DNA of 52,864 nucleotides, taken from AM-1111 sp046302135. GTDB lineage: Bacteria > Bacteroidota > Bacteroidia > B-17B0 > Aurantibacillaceae. Made by a program: the position numbers and the translations under genes. Numbering within the stretch: the first letter of the stretch is position 1; each line of letters opens with the position of its first letter. Positions 24,672 to 34,165 of this stretch are shown here, one piece after another. The notes beneath the pieces are model-generated. The model was not told where the DNA came from and searched no databases. It saw nothing but the letters and a program-made list of their open reading frames with translations. Where the stretch lies: contig JBKCIQ010000122.1 of the NCBI GenBank assembly GCA_046302135.1, forward strand, positions 1-52,864, given 5' to 3'.

Positions 24672-25016
24672 ATGCCAAGGTCAGTCAACCATGTAGCCAG
24701 TAGGGCTCGCAGAAAAAAAATCCTCAAACTAACTAAAGGTTATTGGGGTGCTCGTAAGAATGTTTGGACCATTGCCAAGAATACTCTTGAAAAAGGCCTT
24801 ACCTATGCTTATAGAGATCGTCGTAACAAAAAGCGTTCATTTAGAGCTTTATGGATTCAGCGTATCAACGCCGGTGTTAGAGAACACGGAATGAGCTATA
24901 GTGAATTCATGGGGAAATTACATCAGAAGAACATCCAGTTGAACCGTAAGGCGCTTGCTGATTTAGCGATGAATCATCCTGATGCATTTAAAGCAGTAGT
25001 AAACGCTGTAAAGTAA
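24672..25016 (+). CDS. rplT: 50S ribosomal protein L20
   Basis: L20 (114 aa) is unmistakable: MPRSVNHVASRARRKKILKL, AKGYWGARK-like GYWGARKNVWTIAKN, YAYRDRRNKKRSFRALWIQR and the C-terminal globular domain with MSYSEFMGKL. It binds 23S rRNA early in 50S assembly and usually represses its own operon. A terminator follows at 25038. Confidence 0.97.
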   Translation: MPRSVNHVASRARRKKILKLTKGYWGARKNVWTIAKNTLEKGLTYAYRDRRNKKRSFRALWIQRINAGVREHGMSYSEFMGKLHQKNIQLNRKALADLAMNHPDAFKAVVNAVK

Positions 25017-25037
25017 AAAAAAACTAAATTTCATTGA

Positions 25038-25068
25038 AATCCCTGCCAAAATTGGTGGGGATTTTTTT
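25038..25068 (+). terminator. Intrinsic terminator after rplT
   Basis: A 10-bp stem with two G-T pairs (AATCCCTGCC with GGTGGGGATT, loop 25048-25053) is followed by at least seven T residues, 21 bp after the rplT stop. Confidence 0.85.
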
Positions 25069-25117
25069 TTGTTGCTTTTCATAGAATTGGCGTTTTTCAA
25101 TTTAAATAAAACCAAAA

Positions 25118-26407
25118 ATGATGAAAAGATTATTGATTATATTTTGCGGAATTCTTTTTTTTCAAAACACATATTCTGGAAAGACAAGAATTGGAAAAGA
25201 TAGTCTACTAACGGAATTTGTTTTTTCTAGAAATAAATCTAAAATAAACATTCTCCAACTAAGAGAGGGTAAAAAGTACTATCATTATATAGCAGATAAA
25301 AAAACCGAATATCTTGACTCAGGGACCTATGAAATAAAATGGAAAAAGGTTACATTCAAATCTTTTGGCAACGGAAATTATAAAGCCTCCGCTTCTGGAA
25401 AAACTTATTTTTTTAATAATAAAGGACTTTATAGAAATTTTAAAGATTTGCTTTTAAACAGTGGATGTCTTGCCAAAAATGTTCCTTATTATGGTAGACC
25501 AACAAATTGGTTAGATGAATTTAAATTTGATTTAACTTCAAAACCCAACAAATCTGAAGTTAAGGCTTTTGAAAATTTAAAAAGTACAATACTCAAAATC
25601 ACTTCAAAGTATTTCAATGATTATTATAAATTAATCTCTAATTACTATTGCGGACCAGAATCATATAACACAATTGTTGGTGGGGTACAAATAGAGAAAA
25701 ATAAAGACACTTCTAGATTAAGAGCTTTAGAAGATCTTAATACGATTTATCATGAGAGTACACATTCATTCAATACTACGATGCAAATATATTTAATCCC
25801 TCAAATAAGTCTAAAATATCAAAAATGTAATATTTTTAAAAGCTCTGAGATCTCAAGAATGATTTCTGATGAAAATAAAAAGAAAATTTTCAGGTATAAA
25901 ACGTATATTTCCGGTGATCCTAGATTGCCTTCAGTTCAAGAAGGAATATTTGGGATAATGGATGAGTTTTCAGCATATCAGGTTGGAACAACAATTTCTG
26001 TAATTGCGGCTGAAAGATTAATAGAGGAAGGTAAAATGGATGAGGCACAAATTTTATTGAAGTCTGCTCATGCTACTTATTTTGCACTTTATGAGTTTAA
26101 TCTCTTTATTGCTTGGTATTTAGAGTATGCATATTTTAACTTTCCTGCTATCTATAAAGAATTACATGACAATACAAATTTTAGACTTGCATTCACATTA
26201 AATGAATTGATTTTTAACGAGACCAATAATAGAATGATAGCACTGTCAAATAAAAGCAAAAATTTAACAGAAAATTTGAGCTATTATGAAAAACAATACG
26301 CTGAATATCCAAAAAAAGAGCTTCAAAAACATGACGAAATACTTAAAAAATTCAGGGTAAGTGGAGTTAATAAAGAGAACTATTTCAACTTTATTTCCAA
26401 ACTATAA
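25118..26407 (+). CDS. Putative secreted zinc metallopeptidase (HESTH motif), unknown family
   Basis: The 429-aa protein has a signal peptide (1-20), a beta-rich N-terminal part (25-110) and a helical domain with YHESTH (H212, E213, H216), a match to HExxH. A glutamate lies about 70 residues later in MDEFSAYQ (E283), the distance and helix setting of the third zinc ligand of gluzincins. A helical tail follows. A peptidase role is inference; HExxH alone occurs by chance in long proteins. It lies after the rplT terminator with a MORN-repeat gene 28 bp downstream. I recognise no known family. Confidence 0.6.
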   Translation: MMKRLLIIFCGILFFQNTYSGKTRIGKDSLLTEFVFSRNKSKINILQLREGKKYYHYIADKKTEYLDSGTYEIKWKKVTFKSFGNGNYKASASGKTYFFNNKGLYRNFKDLLLNSGCLAKNVPYYGRPTNWLDEFKFDLTSKPNKSEVKAFENLKSTILKITSKYFNDYYKLISNYYCGPESYNTIVGGVQIEKNKDTSRLRALEDLNTIYHESTHSFNTTMQIYLIPQISLKYQKCNIFKSSEISRMISDENKKKIFRYKTYISGDPRLPSVQEGIFGIMDEFSAYQVGTTISVIAAERLIEEGKMDEAQILLKSAHATYFALYEFNLFIAWYLEYAYFNFPAIYKELHDNTNFRLAFTLNELIFNETNNRMIALSNKSKNLTENLSYYEKQYAEYPKKELQKHDEILKKFRVSGVNKENYFNFISKL

Positions 26408-26435
26408 AAAATTCGGAAAAATTTAATGATTAGAT

Positions 26436-27545
26436 TTGTATGTGAAATATTTCTCTTCATTTTTTACAACATTAATCTGTTTTATTTGTTGTTCTAACGC
26501 TCAAAACGGTACAGTTTCTGGCATTAACAAAGATGGTGTACAGCTTGAATATAATGTCTTTGGAAAAGTTCAAAAATTATGCTCGTATAAAGGAGGTTTT
26601 CTAGATGGCTGGTTTGCTGAATTTGATGAAAATGGAAAATTAAAAAAGGAAGGTCTTTATAAAAATGGCGTGATTTCAGGCGTTGGTTATGAATATGAAA
26701 ACGATGCAATTAAGCGAAAGATAACATGGATTCAAACAGACAGTGCAAATAAGATTTATTCGGAGATAGTTTATGATACTTATTCAGGATTTAAGCGCTC
26801 TGAAGGTATTTGGAAGAATAATTTAAAGGATAGTATTTGGATTCATTACGATGAAAAGGAAAAGGTAAGAGCATTAGAGCGATTTTCTGTTGGCAAAAGA
26901 AAAGGGTTTCAAGAAAAGTATTACCCAAATGGGAATCTTGCTGAAAAAACTTTCTTGTTAAATGGAGTTTTCAACGGCAATAGAATTTTACTAACGGAAA
27001 ACGGGGATACTACTGAATTTGGGAATTATATTGATGGAAAAAAAAATGGTATTTTCACTCTTTGTGAACCCTTAAGGATAAAAGATCTTTTTCAGGATGA
27101 GCGTAGCTATAAAATTATTGCGAATTACATTAATGGGAAATTAAATGGGAATGTTATTATAAGATATTTGTCAGGTAAAGTAGCTGTAAGTGAGTTCTAT
27201 GAAAATGATAGATTAACTGGTAATCGTAAATTGTATTTTGAAAATGGAAATGTTTCAAGCTTCTGCAATTATCTAAATGGCATTAAGAATGGAGATGAAA
27301 AATTTTACTACGATAATGGGCAATTAAAAACTGAATCAAGATATTTAAATGGTAGTTTAGAAGGATATCAAATATACTATTTTGAAAACGGAGCTATCAG
27401 TGAAAGATTTACCTTTCAGTCCGGCGATCTGCTAATGACAGAAAGTTTCTATCCAAATAAAATAATTCGAGAACGAAAAAAGTTCAAATCAGGAAAAATA
27501 AATACTTCTGAAAGTTTTTCGCCTGACGGAAAGCGATTAAAATAA
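26436..27545 (+). CDS. Secreted MORN-repeat (YwqK-like) protein
   Basis: This 369-aa protein consists of repeating units of about 22 residues with the pattern 'YxNGxLxGxxxxYxxNGxxx', for example KYYPNGNLAEK, LNGVFNGNRILL, YFENGNVSSF, YYDNGQLKTE and YYFENGAISER. These are MORN-like repeats of the YwqK kind. A hydrophobic leader (up to SNAQ, about 23) suggests export. The family carries the database label 'toxin-antitoxin YwqK antitoxin', but no toxin partner is next to it. The start is TTG 26436 or the nearby GTG 26442. It could be a cell-surface structural or binding protein. Confidence 0.75.
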   Translation: MYVKYFSSFFTTLICFICCSNAQNGTVSGINKDGVQLEYNVFGKVQKLCSYKGGFLDGWFAEFDENGKLKKEGLYKNGVISGVGYEYENDAIKRKITWIQTDSANKIYSEIVYDTYSGFKRSEGIWKNNLKDSIWIHYDEKEKVRALERFSVGKRKGFQEKYYPNGNLAEKTFLLNGVFNGNRILLTENGDTTEFGNYIDGKKNGIFTLCEPLRIKDLFQDERSYKIIANYINGKLNGNVIIRYLSGKVAVSEFYENDRLTGNRKLYFENGNVSSFCNYLNGIKNGDEKFYYDNGQLKTESRYLNGSLEGYQIYYFENGAISERFTFQSGDLLMTESFYPNKIIRERKKFKSGKINTSESFSPDGKRLK

Positions 27546-27561
27546 TCGGACTATTCTCTTA

Positions 27562-29931
27562 TTATTTTACAATCTGCAGGTAGTTACTGAATCTTTTGTC
27601 TTCACCAACCTCCAAAACGTAAAAATACGTTCCATCAGGAAATCCAGATCCGTTCCAATTGTTTTGGTAGCCGCTTACTTCATATATCAATTGACCCCAA
27701 CGATTGTATATCTTCAGATTGTTGTTTGGGAAAAATTCTAAATATTTAAATGTTAGAAAATCATTTAAGGTGTCTCCGTTTGGCGTTACTATGTTCGGCG
27801 CAGTGATTTCGGCAGGTATGATTTCTATAACTTTACAAATACTGTCAACGCAACCTAATGCAGAAACCGTAGTTAGACAAACCGTATAGGTTCCGGGTTC
27901 AGTAAAAGTATGTGAAGGATTTATAAAGTTTGAGTTGGTGTTGTCACCGAAGTTCCAATTTAAAACATTTATGCTGTCACCGAAGCTGGTACTGCTGTTT
28001 GTAAAACTTACGGGTTCATTTACAATTTTAATTGAAGGAGAACTGTTGAAATCTGCATTAGGATAAGGGAAGGAGTTAACAATAACAGTGTCTCCTAAAC
28101 CAGTACATCCGTTGGCGCTGACGCTGAAATAATAGGATGTTTGTGTTGGATTAGTTCCTGTATTACTGATGGAGTCAGTTAAGTTGTTTCCTGTTCCTGA
28201 TTTCCCATTTCCATTCCAGCTAATATTTGCTCCGGGCACACAAGAAGTCATTGATATGTTAAACGAGTCTCCTGAGCAAATATTAATTGTGCTAGGTGTT
28301 GCATTCACATCAGGGGCTTTCTTTATTTGCATAACCTTATTTGGAAAGGTGGATATAATATTTCCACAAGCATCCGTTACCGTAGGAGCAGGAACCGGTA
28401 CTTGTGTAATTGTGTCGCAGTACCATGGGCAATTGGGTAGTGTGAGCGGTAAAACTTTTGATGATGTTCCAAAACTACAACCTGCAGGTGTTTGCCAAGT
28501 TAAACTTCCTGTCATCCAAGGATGTGTAACTGTGTATGGTGGAACACCATATCTAACCCAAACTGTTCCATTAAAATTGCAAACATTAGAGCACGTACTA
28601 GTAGGGTTAATTGCCCAACCAAGACCTGTGTTTTCTACTGTGTGTCCTTCTATATATGCCTTAAAAGGATAACCCCCCAGCGGATCGTGGTATATGTAGG
28701 TGGTATTGCATCCGGTACCGGGTTGATTTCTTTGTAAGTGCATACTTAAGTAAAAAGTTTGTGAACTGCATGACTGTGCAATACAACACATCAATGGGAA
28801 TCTAAGATTGTAATCTGTAAGATAGGCAGTGCCGGCAGTTGTACCGGCCGTGCCTGTTATGGTGAAAATTTGTGATGAATCACAATTTGTAGAAAACCAC
28901 ATACTCCCGTCAGACATTACTGCTGTTGTAAAAGGGCTGGCGTAATAACTGCCACTAACAAAAAGTCCGGTAACGGTTACCTGTGCAGGAACTGTTACTT
29001 GTATACTGTCTGAATTATTTGCAGGGGCAAGGCATGACGCAATTAAACCTGTAGTCCAGGTAGAGGTTGGGCCTGTTACTAATGGATCAATAATAACAGG
29101 GTAACTAGTAGAAGGATCATTTATCCAATTACCTGGAACTATCATTTGAAGTATGTTTTTACCATTTCTTTTAAAATAATTGTAAGAGGCAGTTGTGAAC
29201 TTTTTGTTTTGATCAAGGCAAACTGCAGGTCTAAACCTTCCGATTTCATTCTCGTTTTTATCCAATATAATTAACATGCCTTCCCATCCATCTTTTGATT
29301 TGAATCCGTGCTCGTCGTCATAAACTAATTTAGAACCTTGAGGTAACTCAACTTCTTCTTCAATTATTAAATTCTTTTGATTAAGAACAGGCTTCTGTAA
29401 TAGTTCATAGTTGTATTTAACACCTGCAAAACTGAAACGAAAGGTTTTATTTACATTAGGTAATATAGATATCATTTCAGCATTATCTCCCATTACATTT
29501 GTTTTTCCGCCTTTACACAATTCACCATTTATGAAAACATTTTTTCCTATTTTGATTTCGTTTTTAGTTTCTGCATTGATGAAAACTGTGCCCCTAGGGT
29601 CCACTTTGACGGGGTCAGGCTGGTTCATAGCAAGTAACCATCCGTTATTAATTGTAGGGTTAGTTTCAACTGGGCTTAAATTGCCATCTTTTAAATAATT
29701 CAAAGGGATTTCGCTATAGGTATAAATAATTTTACCATCTGCTCCAACATATGCACTTGAGTATTCTTTCCTTAGTTCCGGAACCTCCTTAAAGTCTTTA
29801 AGCATTTCAGAAGAATTATCTTCCTTCATGTCAGATGACAAACCGTTGAACCTAATACTTTGAGAACGAATTTGAATCGAATAAAAAAAACAAAAGGCGA
29901 TAATGGAATAAAAGTAAAATCTTAAGTACAT
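27562..29931 (-). CDS. Large secreted protein with PKD domain and T9SS type B (CHU_C) terminus
   Basis: This 789-aa surface protein has a signal peptide-like leader (about 1-23), a beta-rich N-terminal half, a cysteine-containing central part, a PKD domain (about 630-705: PNADFNSSPS to TYTVCLTTVSALGCVDS) and a gliding motility-associated C-terminal domain (about 712-789: NIVTPNGDTLNDFL, LKIYNRWGQLIYE, FPDGTYFYVLEV). That last domain is the type B T9SS signal that delivers adhesin- or mucin-like proteins to the cell surface. An exact Bacteroidota promoter (29949-29979) precedes it, after the P-type ATPase stop. Target unknown. Confidence 0.9.
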   Translation of the reverse strand: MYLRFYFYSIIAFCFFYSIQIRSQSIRFNGLSSDMKEDNSSEMLKDFKEVPELRKEYSSAYVGADGKIIYTYSEIPLNYLKDGNLSPVETNPTINNGWLLAMNQPDPVKVDPRGTVFINAETKNEIKIGKNVFINGELCKGGKTNVMGDNAEMISILPNVNKTFRFSFAGVKYNYELLQKPVLNQKNLIIEEEVELPQGSKLVYDDEHGFKSKDGWEGMLIILDKNENEIGRFRPAVCLDQNKKFTTASYNYFKRNGKNILQMIVPGNWINDPSTSYPVIIDPLVTGPTSTWTTGLIASCLAPANNSDSIQVTVPAQVTVTGLFVSGSYYASPFTTAVMSDGSMWFSTNCDSSQIFTITGTAGTTAGTAYLTDYNLRFPLMCCIAQSCSSQTFYLSMHLQRNQPGTGCNTTYIYHDPLGGYPFKAYIEGHTVENTGLGWAINPTSTCSNVCNFNGTVWVRYGVPPYTVTHPWMTGSLTWQTPAGCSFGTSSKVLPLTLPNCPWYCDTITQVPVPAPTVTDACGNIISTFPNKVMQIKKAPDVNATPSTINICSGDSFNISMTSCVPGANISWNGNGKSGTGNNLTDSISNTGTNPTQTSYYFSVSANGCTGLGDTVIVNSFPYPNADFNSSPSIKIVNEPVSFTNSSTSFGDSINVLNWNFGDNTNSNFINPSHTFTEPGTYTVCLTTVSALGCVDSICKVIEIIPAEITAPNIVTPNGDTLNDFLTFKYLEFFPNNNLKIYNRWGQLIYEVSGYQNNWNGSGFPDGTYFYVLEVGEDKRFSNYLQIVK

Positions 29932-29948
29932 TGTATAAGTTTATTATA

Positions 29949-29979
29949 CAAATTTAGTTAAACTATAATTTAAAGCAAA
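29949..29979 (-). promoter_or_regulatory. Bacteroidota promoter for the T9SS type B protein gene
   Basis: On the minus strand TTTG (29979-29976) is followed after 19 nt by TAAATTTG (29956-29949), an exact match to the consensus, 17 bp upstream of the ATG. Confidence 0.78.
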
Positions 29980-29981
29980 CT

Positions 29982-32585
29982 TTAAAGTTGATTTTTAGCT
30001 TTGATGCGATTTTTATATAGTCTAAATATTAAACTCATTACAGTATAATATACAAAAGCATTTATCATTGGTATAGTCAGTTCTTTTATGCTTAGGTTTT
30101 TTCCGAATAAAATTAAACTTATAACCGGAGTAAGACCACAAAATATTACTATTAGAGTGCAAAATATTATTGCTATCCAGACGAATTTATTTTTATAAAC
30201 TTCCACAAAGCTTTTTGAATTGTCTCTTTCAATTGTAATAAATACATGAATTAATTGGCAATAGATCAATGTTAATAGTACCTGGCTACTTATTTGATTG
30301 TTTTCAGTGTTCATTTTAAAAATGTCCAGAGAGGGCCATAGAATTGAAAAAATTCCCATCATAAATGCATGAAAAAAAATTAATTTCCAACGGTTTTTAT
30401 TTATGATTGCTTCGCTTGGTTCATAAGGTTTATTTTTCATTATTTGTAAATTACCTTCATTAAAACCAAGTGCAAGTGCAGGAAATACATCTGTAACAAT
30501 ATTCATGTATAGTATCTGTATAGGAGTGATTTTTATGGGTAAGTTGAAAATAGTGATTCCGAATATAATTACAATTTCCGCGAGGTTACAAGATGTTAAG
30601 TAAATAATAAATTGTTGAATGTTATTGTAAATGGTTCTGCCTTGACTTATAGAGTTTAATATAGATTCAAAGGAATCATCTTTTAAAATTATGGCCGATG
30701 CTTCACAGGCTACTTGTGTTCCTCTTTTTCCCATTGCAATACCCACGTCGGACCGCTTTAATGCCGGGGCGTCATTTACGCCATCTCCTGTCATAGCTAC
30801 GATATTACCAAAAGATTTGTATTTTTCTACAAGAAATAATTTCTGTTTTGGTGAAACTCTTGCAAATATTTTAGTTGAATTAATCAATTCATCACTTGCA
30901 GACTCCAACTCTGTACCTGAAAGAACACGATCACTTTCCTTGAGTATTCCTGTTTGTATGCCAATATATTTGGCGGTATTAGGATGGTCTCCTGTAAGCA
31001 TGACAACCTTTATTCCGGCATCATCACAAATTTTTATTTGAGACTTAATTCCTTCAACCGGAGGATCAATCAAACCAATTAACCCAATAAATATTAAATT
31101 ATTTGTTGCTTCAGGCATTTCATTTATAGAATATTTATATGCTAAACTAATTACCCTGAAACCTTCTGATGCAAGTGTAATTTCTTTTTTTAGCCAGTTT
31201 TCTTTTGCTTTTTCATCTAAAATTTCAAATTTGTTTTGGTTTTCAATATGGCTACACTTTTTTAAGATATTTTCTGTCGCTCCTTTAATGCAAATAATAT
31301 TTTCTGTTTTATTACTGTGAAAAGTAGTCATCATTTTTGAATCAGATGAAAATGGTAACTCTTTGTACTTTTTATATTTTCTTCTGTATGATTCGATATC
31401 ATATTCATGTTTTTCTGCAAAGCTCAACAATGCAGTTTCAAGAGGGTCCCCAATAAATTTCAATTTTCCATTCTCATAAACAAGTTCTGAGTTGTTACAT
31501 AAGATTGAAACCATGATTATTTTCTCAAGTGAATTATTGTCTGATAAATTTTCACCCTCTTTAAACTCAATATTATTAGTCAATATTTTCTTGACGGTTA
31601 TTTTATTTTCTGTTATTGTTCCTGTTTTGTCCGTACAAATGATTGTTGTTTCTCCAAGTGTTTCAATTGATGAAAGCCGATTGACCAAGATGTTTTTTCT
31701 TGCAAGTTTTATCATGCCGTAAGAAAGTGTTAATGTAGCCGCAATTGGTAGCCCTTCAGGTATTGATGCAACTGCAAGTGCAATTGAAGTTTCCAAAGCA
31801 TTGTATATGTTTTTGCTTTTTATAAGAATAATTAAAAAAATAATTAATGACAAACCAATTGAAATACGAACAATGCTTTTTAAAAAATATCTGATTTTTT
31901 TATCTAGTTGAGATTCTGTTTTTTTTGAGTTACTTATTTCAGAAGCAATTTGGCCAATTTGTGTTTTGTCTCCTGTTGTTAATACAATTGCTTTCCCATT
32001 TCCGCTCGTAACTGCTGTAGATTTAAAAATTAAATTAGGTGCGTTTCCATCATTCGGAGCCGACTCAATATTTTTATTCTTAAAAACAGGCATTGATTCA
32101 CCTGATAATAATGATTCATTGATTTGAAGTTCGTTGGATTCGATTATTTTTGCATCGGCAGGAATGATGTCACCTGATTCAATACTTATTAAATCTCCCG
32201 GAACTATCAATTCTGAGTCAATTAATTTAGTTTTACCATCTCTTATTACCTTGCTTTTTATTGTATTTAATTTTTTCAATGCTTTCATGGTTTTTTCTGC
32301 TTGAAACTCCATTATGAATCCTATAAAAGAATTAATTATCAATACTGTTAGCACTGAGTGACCATTGTTCCACTCTTTTAAGGAATATGACACAATAACT
32401 GATACAATTAACAGTAAACTCGTTCCGTTTTTTATTTGATGAAAAAAGAGTTTTATTAAACTCAATTTTTGTTTTTCCTTTAGAATATTTTTTCCAAAAT
32501 ATTTTATTTTTTCTTCTGCTTCTTTTTCTGTTAATCCACAATCGTTCTCCGAAACATTAGGAGTTTTTGATTCAATAGTTTTCAA
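29982..32585 (-). CDS. P2A-type cation-transporting ATPase (calcium pump-like)
   Basis: This 867-aa P-type ATPase shows NESLLSGESMPV (SGES 161-164, actuator), PEGLP in TM4 (276-280), the phosphorylated aspartate in CTDKTGT (D319), TGDGVNDAPALKRSDVGIAMG (hinge), and NIVTDVFPALALGFNEG in TM6. PEGLP and the N..TD pair in TM6 are ion ligands of the SERCA-like P2A class, so Ca2+ export is the best guess; Mn2+ is possible. About ten membrane helices are seen. The start codon lies at 32585, reading away from the HPF-like gene. Confidence 0.9.
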   Translation of the reverse strand: MKTIESKTPNVSENDCGLTEKEAEEKIKYFGKNILKEKQKLSLIKLFFHQIKNGTSLLLIVSVIVSYSLKEWNNGHSVLTVLIINSFIGFIMEFQAEKTMKALKKLNTIKSKVIRDGKTKLIDSELIVPGDLISIESGDIIPADAKIIESNELQINESLLSGESMPVFKNKNIESAPNDGNAPNLIFKSTAVTSGNGKAIVLTTGDKTQIGQIASEISNSKKTESQLDKKIRYFLKSIVRISIGLSLIIFLIILIKSKNIYNALETSIALAVASIPEGLPIAATLTLSYGMIKLARKNILVNRLSSIETLGETTIICTDKTGTITENKITVKKILTNNIEFKEGENLSDNNSLEKIIMVSILCNNSELVYENGKLKFIGDPLETALLSFAEKHEYDIESYRRKYKKYKELPFSSDSKMMTTFHSNKTENIICIKGATENILKKCSHIENQNKFEILDEKAKENWLKKEITLASEGFRVISLAYKYSINEMPEATNNLIFIGLIGLIDPPVEGIKSQIKICDDAGIKVVMLTGDHPNTAKYIGIQTGILKESDRVLSGTELESASDELINSTKIFARVSPKQKLFLVEKYKSFGNIVAMTGDGVNDAPALKRSDVGIAMGKRGTQVACEASAIILKDDSFESILNSISQGRTIYNNIQQFIIYLTSCNLAEIVIIFGITIFNLPIKITPIQILYMNIVTDVFPALALGFNEGNLQIMKNKPYEPSEAIINKNRWKLIFFHAFMMGIFSILWPSLDIFKMNTENNQISSQVLLTLIYCQLIHVFITIERDNSKSFVEVYKNKFVWIAIIFCTLIVIFCGLTPVISLILFGKNLSIKELTIPMINAFVYYTVMSLIFRLYKNRIKAKNQL

Positions 32586-32787
32586 ATACTTGAGATAGGT
32601 ATTATTATATTCCGCTAATTACAATTCCAAATTTCCATTGTTTTATTTTCAGATTTTAAGATTGTAATCATAAGTTCTTATTGTTTTAATTTTATGTTTA
32701 TTGTACTTATTTGATATTCCTCATTGAATTAATTTTTTGATGTGATTAAATTCACAACCAAGTAAGTTTTATTTTAAGCATTGATAT

Positions 32788-33108
32788 ATGAATATTAAAG
32801 TTCAATCTGTAGGTTTTAAAGCAGACCCGATATTTGAAAATATGATCATTGATTTTTTTGAAGACATGCAAAAAAAATATCCAAGAATAGACAGTTGCTT
32901 GGTTACCTTGAGAAGGCAGAATGTAGAATCTAAATTGAATGAGTTAATTGAATTAAAAATGATTTTGCCTGGCGGAACAATTTTTTCTTCTGAAAGGTCT
33001 GATTCGTTTGAGGTTTCATGGAAAAAAATAAGTCAAAATTTAAGACGAAGATTTAAAAAATACCAGGGCAGATTTGATAAAAATAAGCGAGAGAAAATGT
33101 CTATATAA
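32788..33108 (+). CDS. Ribosome hibernation factor-like protein (HPF/RaiA family)
   Basis: This 106-aa protein opens MNIKVQSVGFKADPIFENMI and continues with the typical beta-alpha-beta layout: FEDMQKKYPRIDSCLVTLRR, ELKMILPGGTIFSSERSDSFEVSWKKISQNLRRRFKKY. It resembles the short HPF form that binds the decoding centre of the 30S subunit and silences ribosomes in stationary phase. No long C-terminal dimerisation domain is present. Divergence from usual Bacteroidota HPF is considerable, so the exact role is less sure. It sits after a 202-bp gap from the divergent ATPase gene. Confidence 0.72.
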   Translation: MNIKVQSVGFKADPIFENMIIDFFEDMQKKYPRIDSCLVTLRRQNVESKLNELIELKMILPGGTIFSSERSDSFEVSWKKISQNLRRRFKKYQGRFDKNKREKMSI

Positions 33109-33181
33109 TAAATCAATTTACTGAATGATTTCTAGTGATTTATATGATTTATAAAATATACATTTTACGGATGTTTATATT

Positions 33182-33478
33182 GTGAAATTAAACGGTGTCG
33201 TTATCCGAGGAAAATTCGTTCGATTTGAGGTTTTGTGTGAAGGTGGTATCCAAGTCTTTCCTTCTGAAAAATTATGTTTTTTGCCAACTGAAAATTTTAA
33301 TTCCTTTTCTAGTCTGATTAAAGAACACGAAAATGGAAGTCCCTTTTTTCCGGATTATGTTCGTCAAATATCTTTAGCTGAAATCAGAGAGATAAGAATA
33401 TTACCTTCAGTTTTTGTGAATTTTGATCATACGGAAACCAGAAATTTCCCGTCTAATACAGGAACAACTTTAGTATAA
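33182..33478 (+). CDS. Hypothetical protein, 98 aa, converging on comB
   Basis: The ORF starts with GTG 33182 and overlaps the last 52 bp of comB on the opposite strand. Its codon usage and amino-acid composition look like those of real neighbours (AT-rich third positions). It has a conserved-looking FVRFEVLCEGGIQVFP stretch, but I know no family. A -7 box is not evident. The overlap with a well-supported gene lowers confidence, and it may be spurious or need a shorter end. Confidence 0.4.
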   Translation: MKLNGVVIRGKFVRFEVLCEGGIQVFPSEKLCFLPTENFNSFSSLIKEHENGSPFFPDYVRQISLAEIREIRILPSVFVNFDHTETRNFPSNTGTTLV

Positions 33479-34155
33479 TTCAGCTGTAAACAAAATCGTA
33501 TGTCTTTTTTTAGGTTCATCCTTACGAGTCTTTCTTTATGTGAAGCGCGATTTAGAAATTTCATTGGATGAGTTCTCCCAGTTTCATATAAGTACTGAAG
33601 CGCTAGACAGCTGTCACCGAGTTTGTAATTGTTCGAATTACCGATTAATTCTTCGGTTACTGCCCCGGCAAACAAAGCATCTTCAAGATTGAATTTGTTT
33701 TTCCAGCCGCTACAAAGTAACAAAATGTTGCGTTCTTGTTTTTCCAGCCACTCGCACAAGGCGTTGATATTAAGAAATGATCCAATTGCAACTTTATGTG
33801 CTTTTTTAGCCGCCTCAATTGCCTGTGTGCCGTTAGTAGTTGTAAGTACTATCGTCTTTCCTTTTACATGGTTTCCCATATAGTCGTAGGGTGAATTTCC
33901 AAAATCAAAGCCATCTACTTTAACGGCATCTCTCTCTGCCCCTGCAAGAAAACCATTGTGTTTATAGTGCAATGCTTCTTCAATAGTTGCAACCGGTATC
34001 ATTTTGTCTACTCCATAGTGAAAGGCTGTGCAGATGGCTGATGTTGCACGAAAAATATCAATGACGACAACAATACTTTCCGGATCATGATATACGCTGT
34101 ATAGTTGAGGTGAAAAGCAGGCTTCTAACTTCAATTTATTTTTTTCTCCTGCCAT
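33427..34155 (-). CDS. comB: 2-phosphosulfolactate phosphatase family protein (ComB)
   Basis: ComB-family protein of 242 aa. Typical segments are VVIDIFRATSAICTAFHYGV, LAGAERDAVKVDGFDFGNSP, GKTIVLTTTNGTQAIEAAK, LLLCSGWKNKFNLEDALFAGA and the C-terminal VVPVLDGK. In archaea ComB makes sulfolactate during coenzyme M synthesis. Bacteroidota carry homologues without coenzyme M, so its physiological substrate here is unknown. It follows gcvT by 10 bp and shares its promoter, a link seen but unexplained. Metal ligands could not be located reliably by eye. Confidence 0.85.
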   Translation of the reverse strand: MAGEKNKLKLEACFSPQLYSVYHDPESIVVVIDIFRATSAICTAFHYGVDKMIPVATIEEALHYKHNGFLAGAERDAVKVDGFDFGNSPYDYMGNHVKGKTIVLTTTNGTQAIEAAKKAHKVAIGSFLNINALCEWLEKQERNILLLCSGWKNKFNLEDALFAGAVTEELIGNSNNYKLGDSCLALQYLYETGRTHPMKFLNRASHKERLVRMNLKKDIRFCLQLNYTKVVPVLDGKFLVSV

Positions 34156-34165
34156 TTCGGTGCAA

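Noticed and set aside
26436..27545. Reading the MORN/YwqK protein as an antitoxin of a toxin-antitoxin pair
   Set aside because: No toxin gene is adjacent. The upstream neighbour is a 429-aa exported protein, and MORN-like repeats are common in secreted Bacteroidota proteins.
28169..28672. 167-codon ORF antisense to the T9SS type B gene
   Set aside because: It lies wholly inside a well-supported gene on the other strand, and its composition is that of a shadow frame (Cys, Val and Pro rich, no motif).
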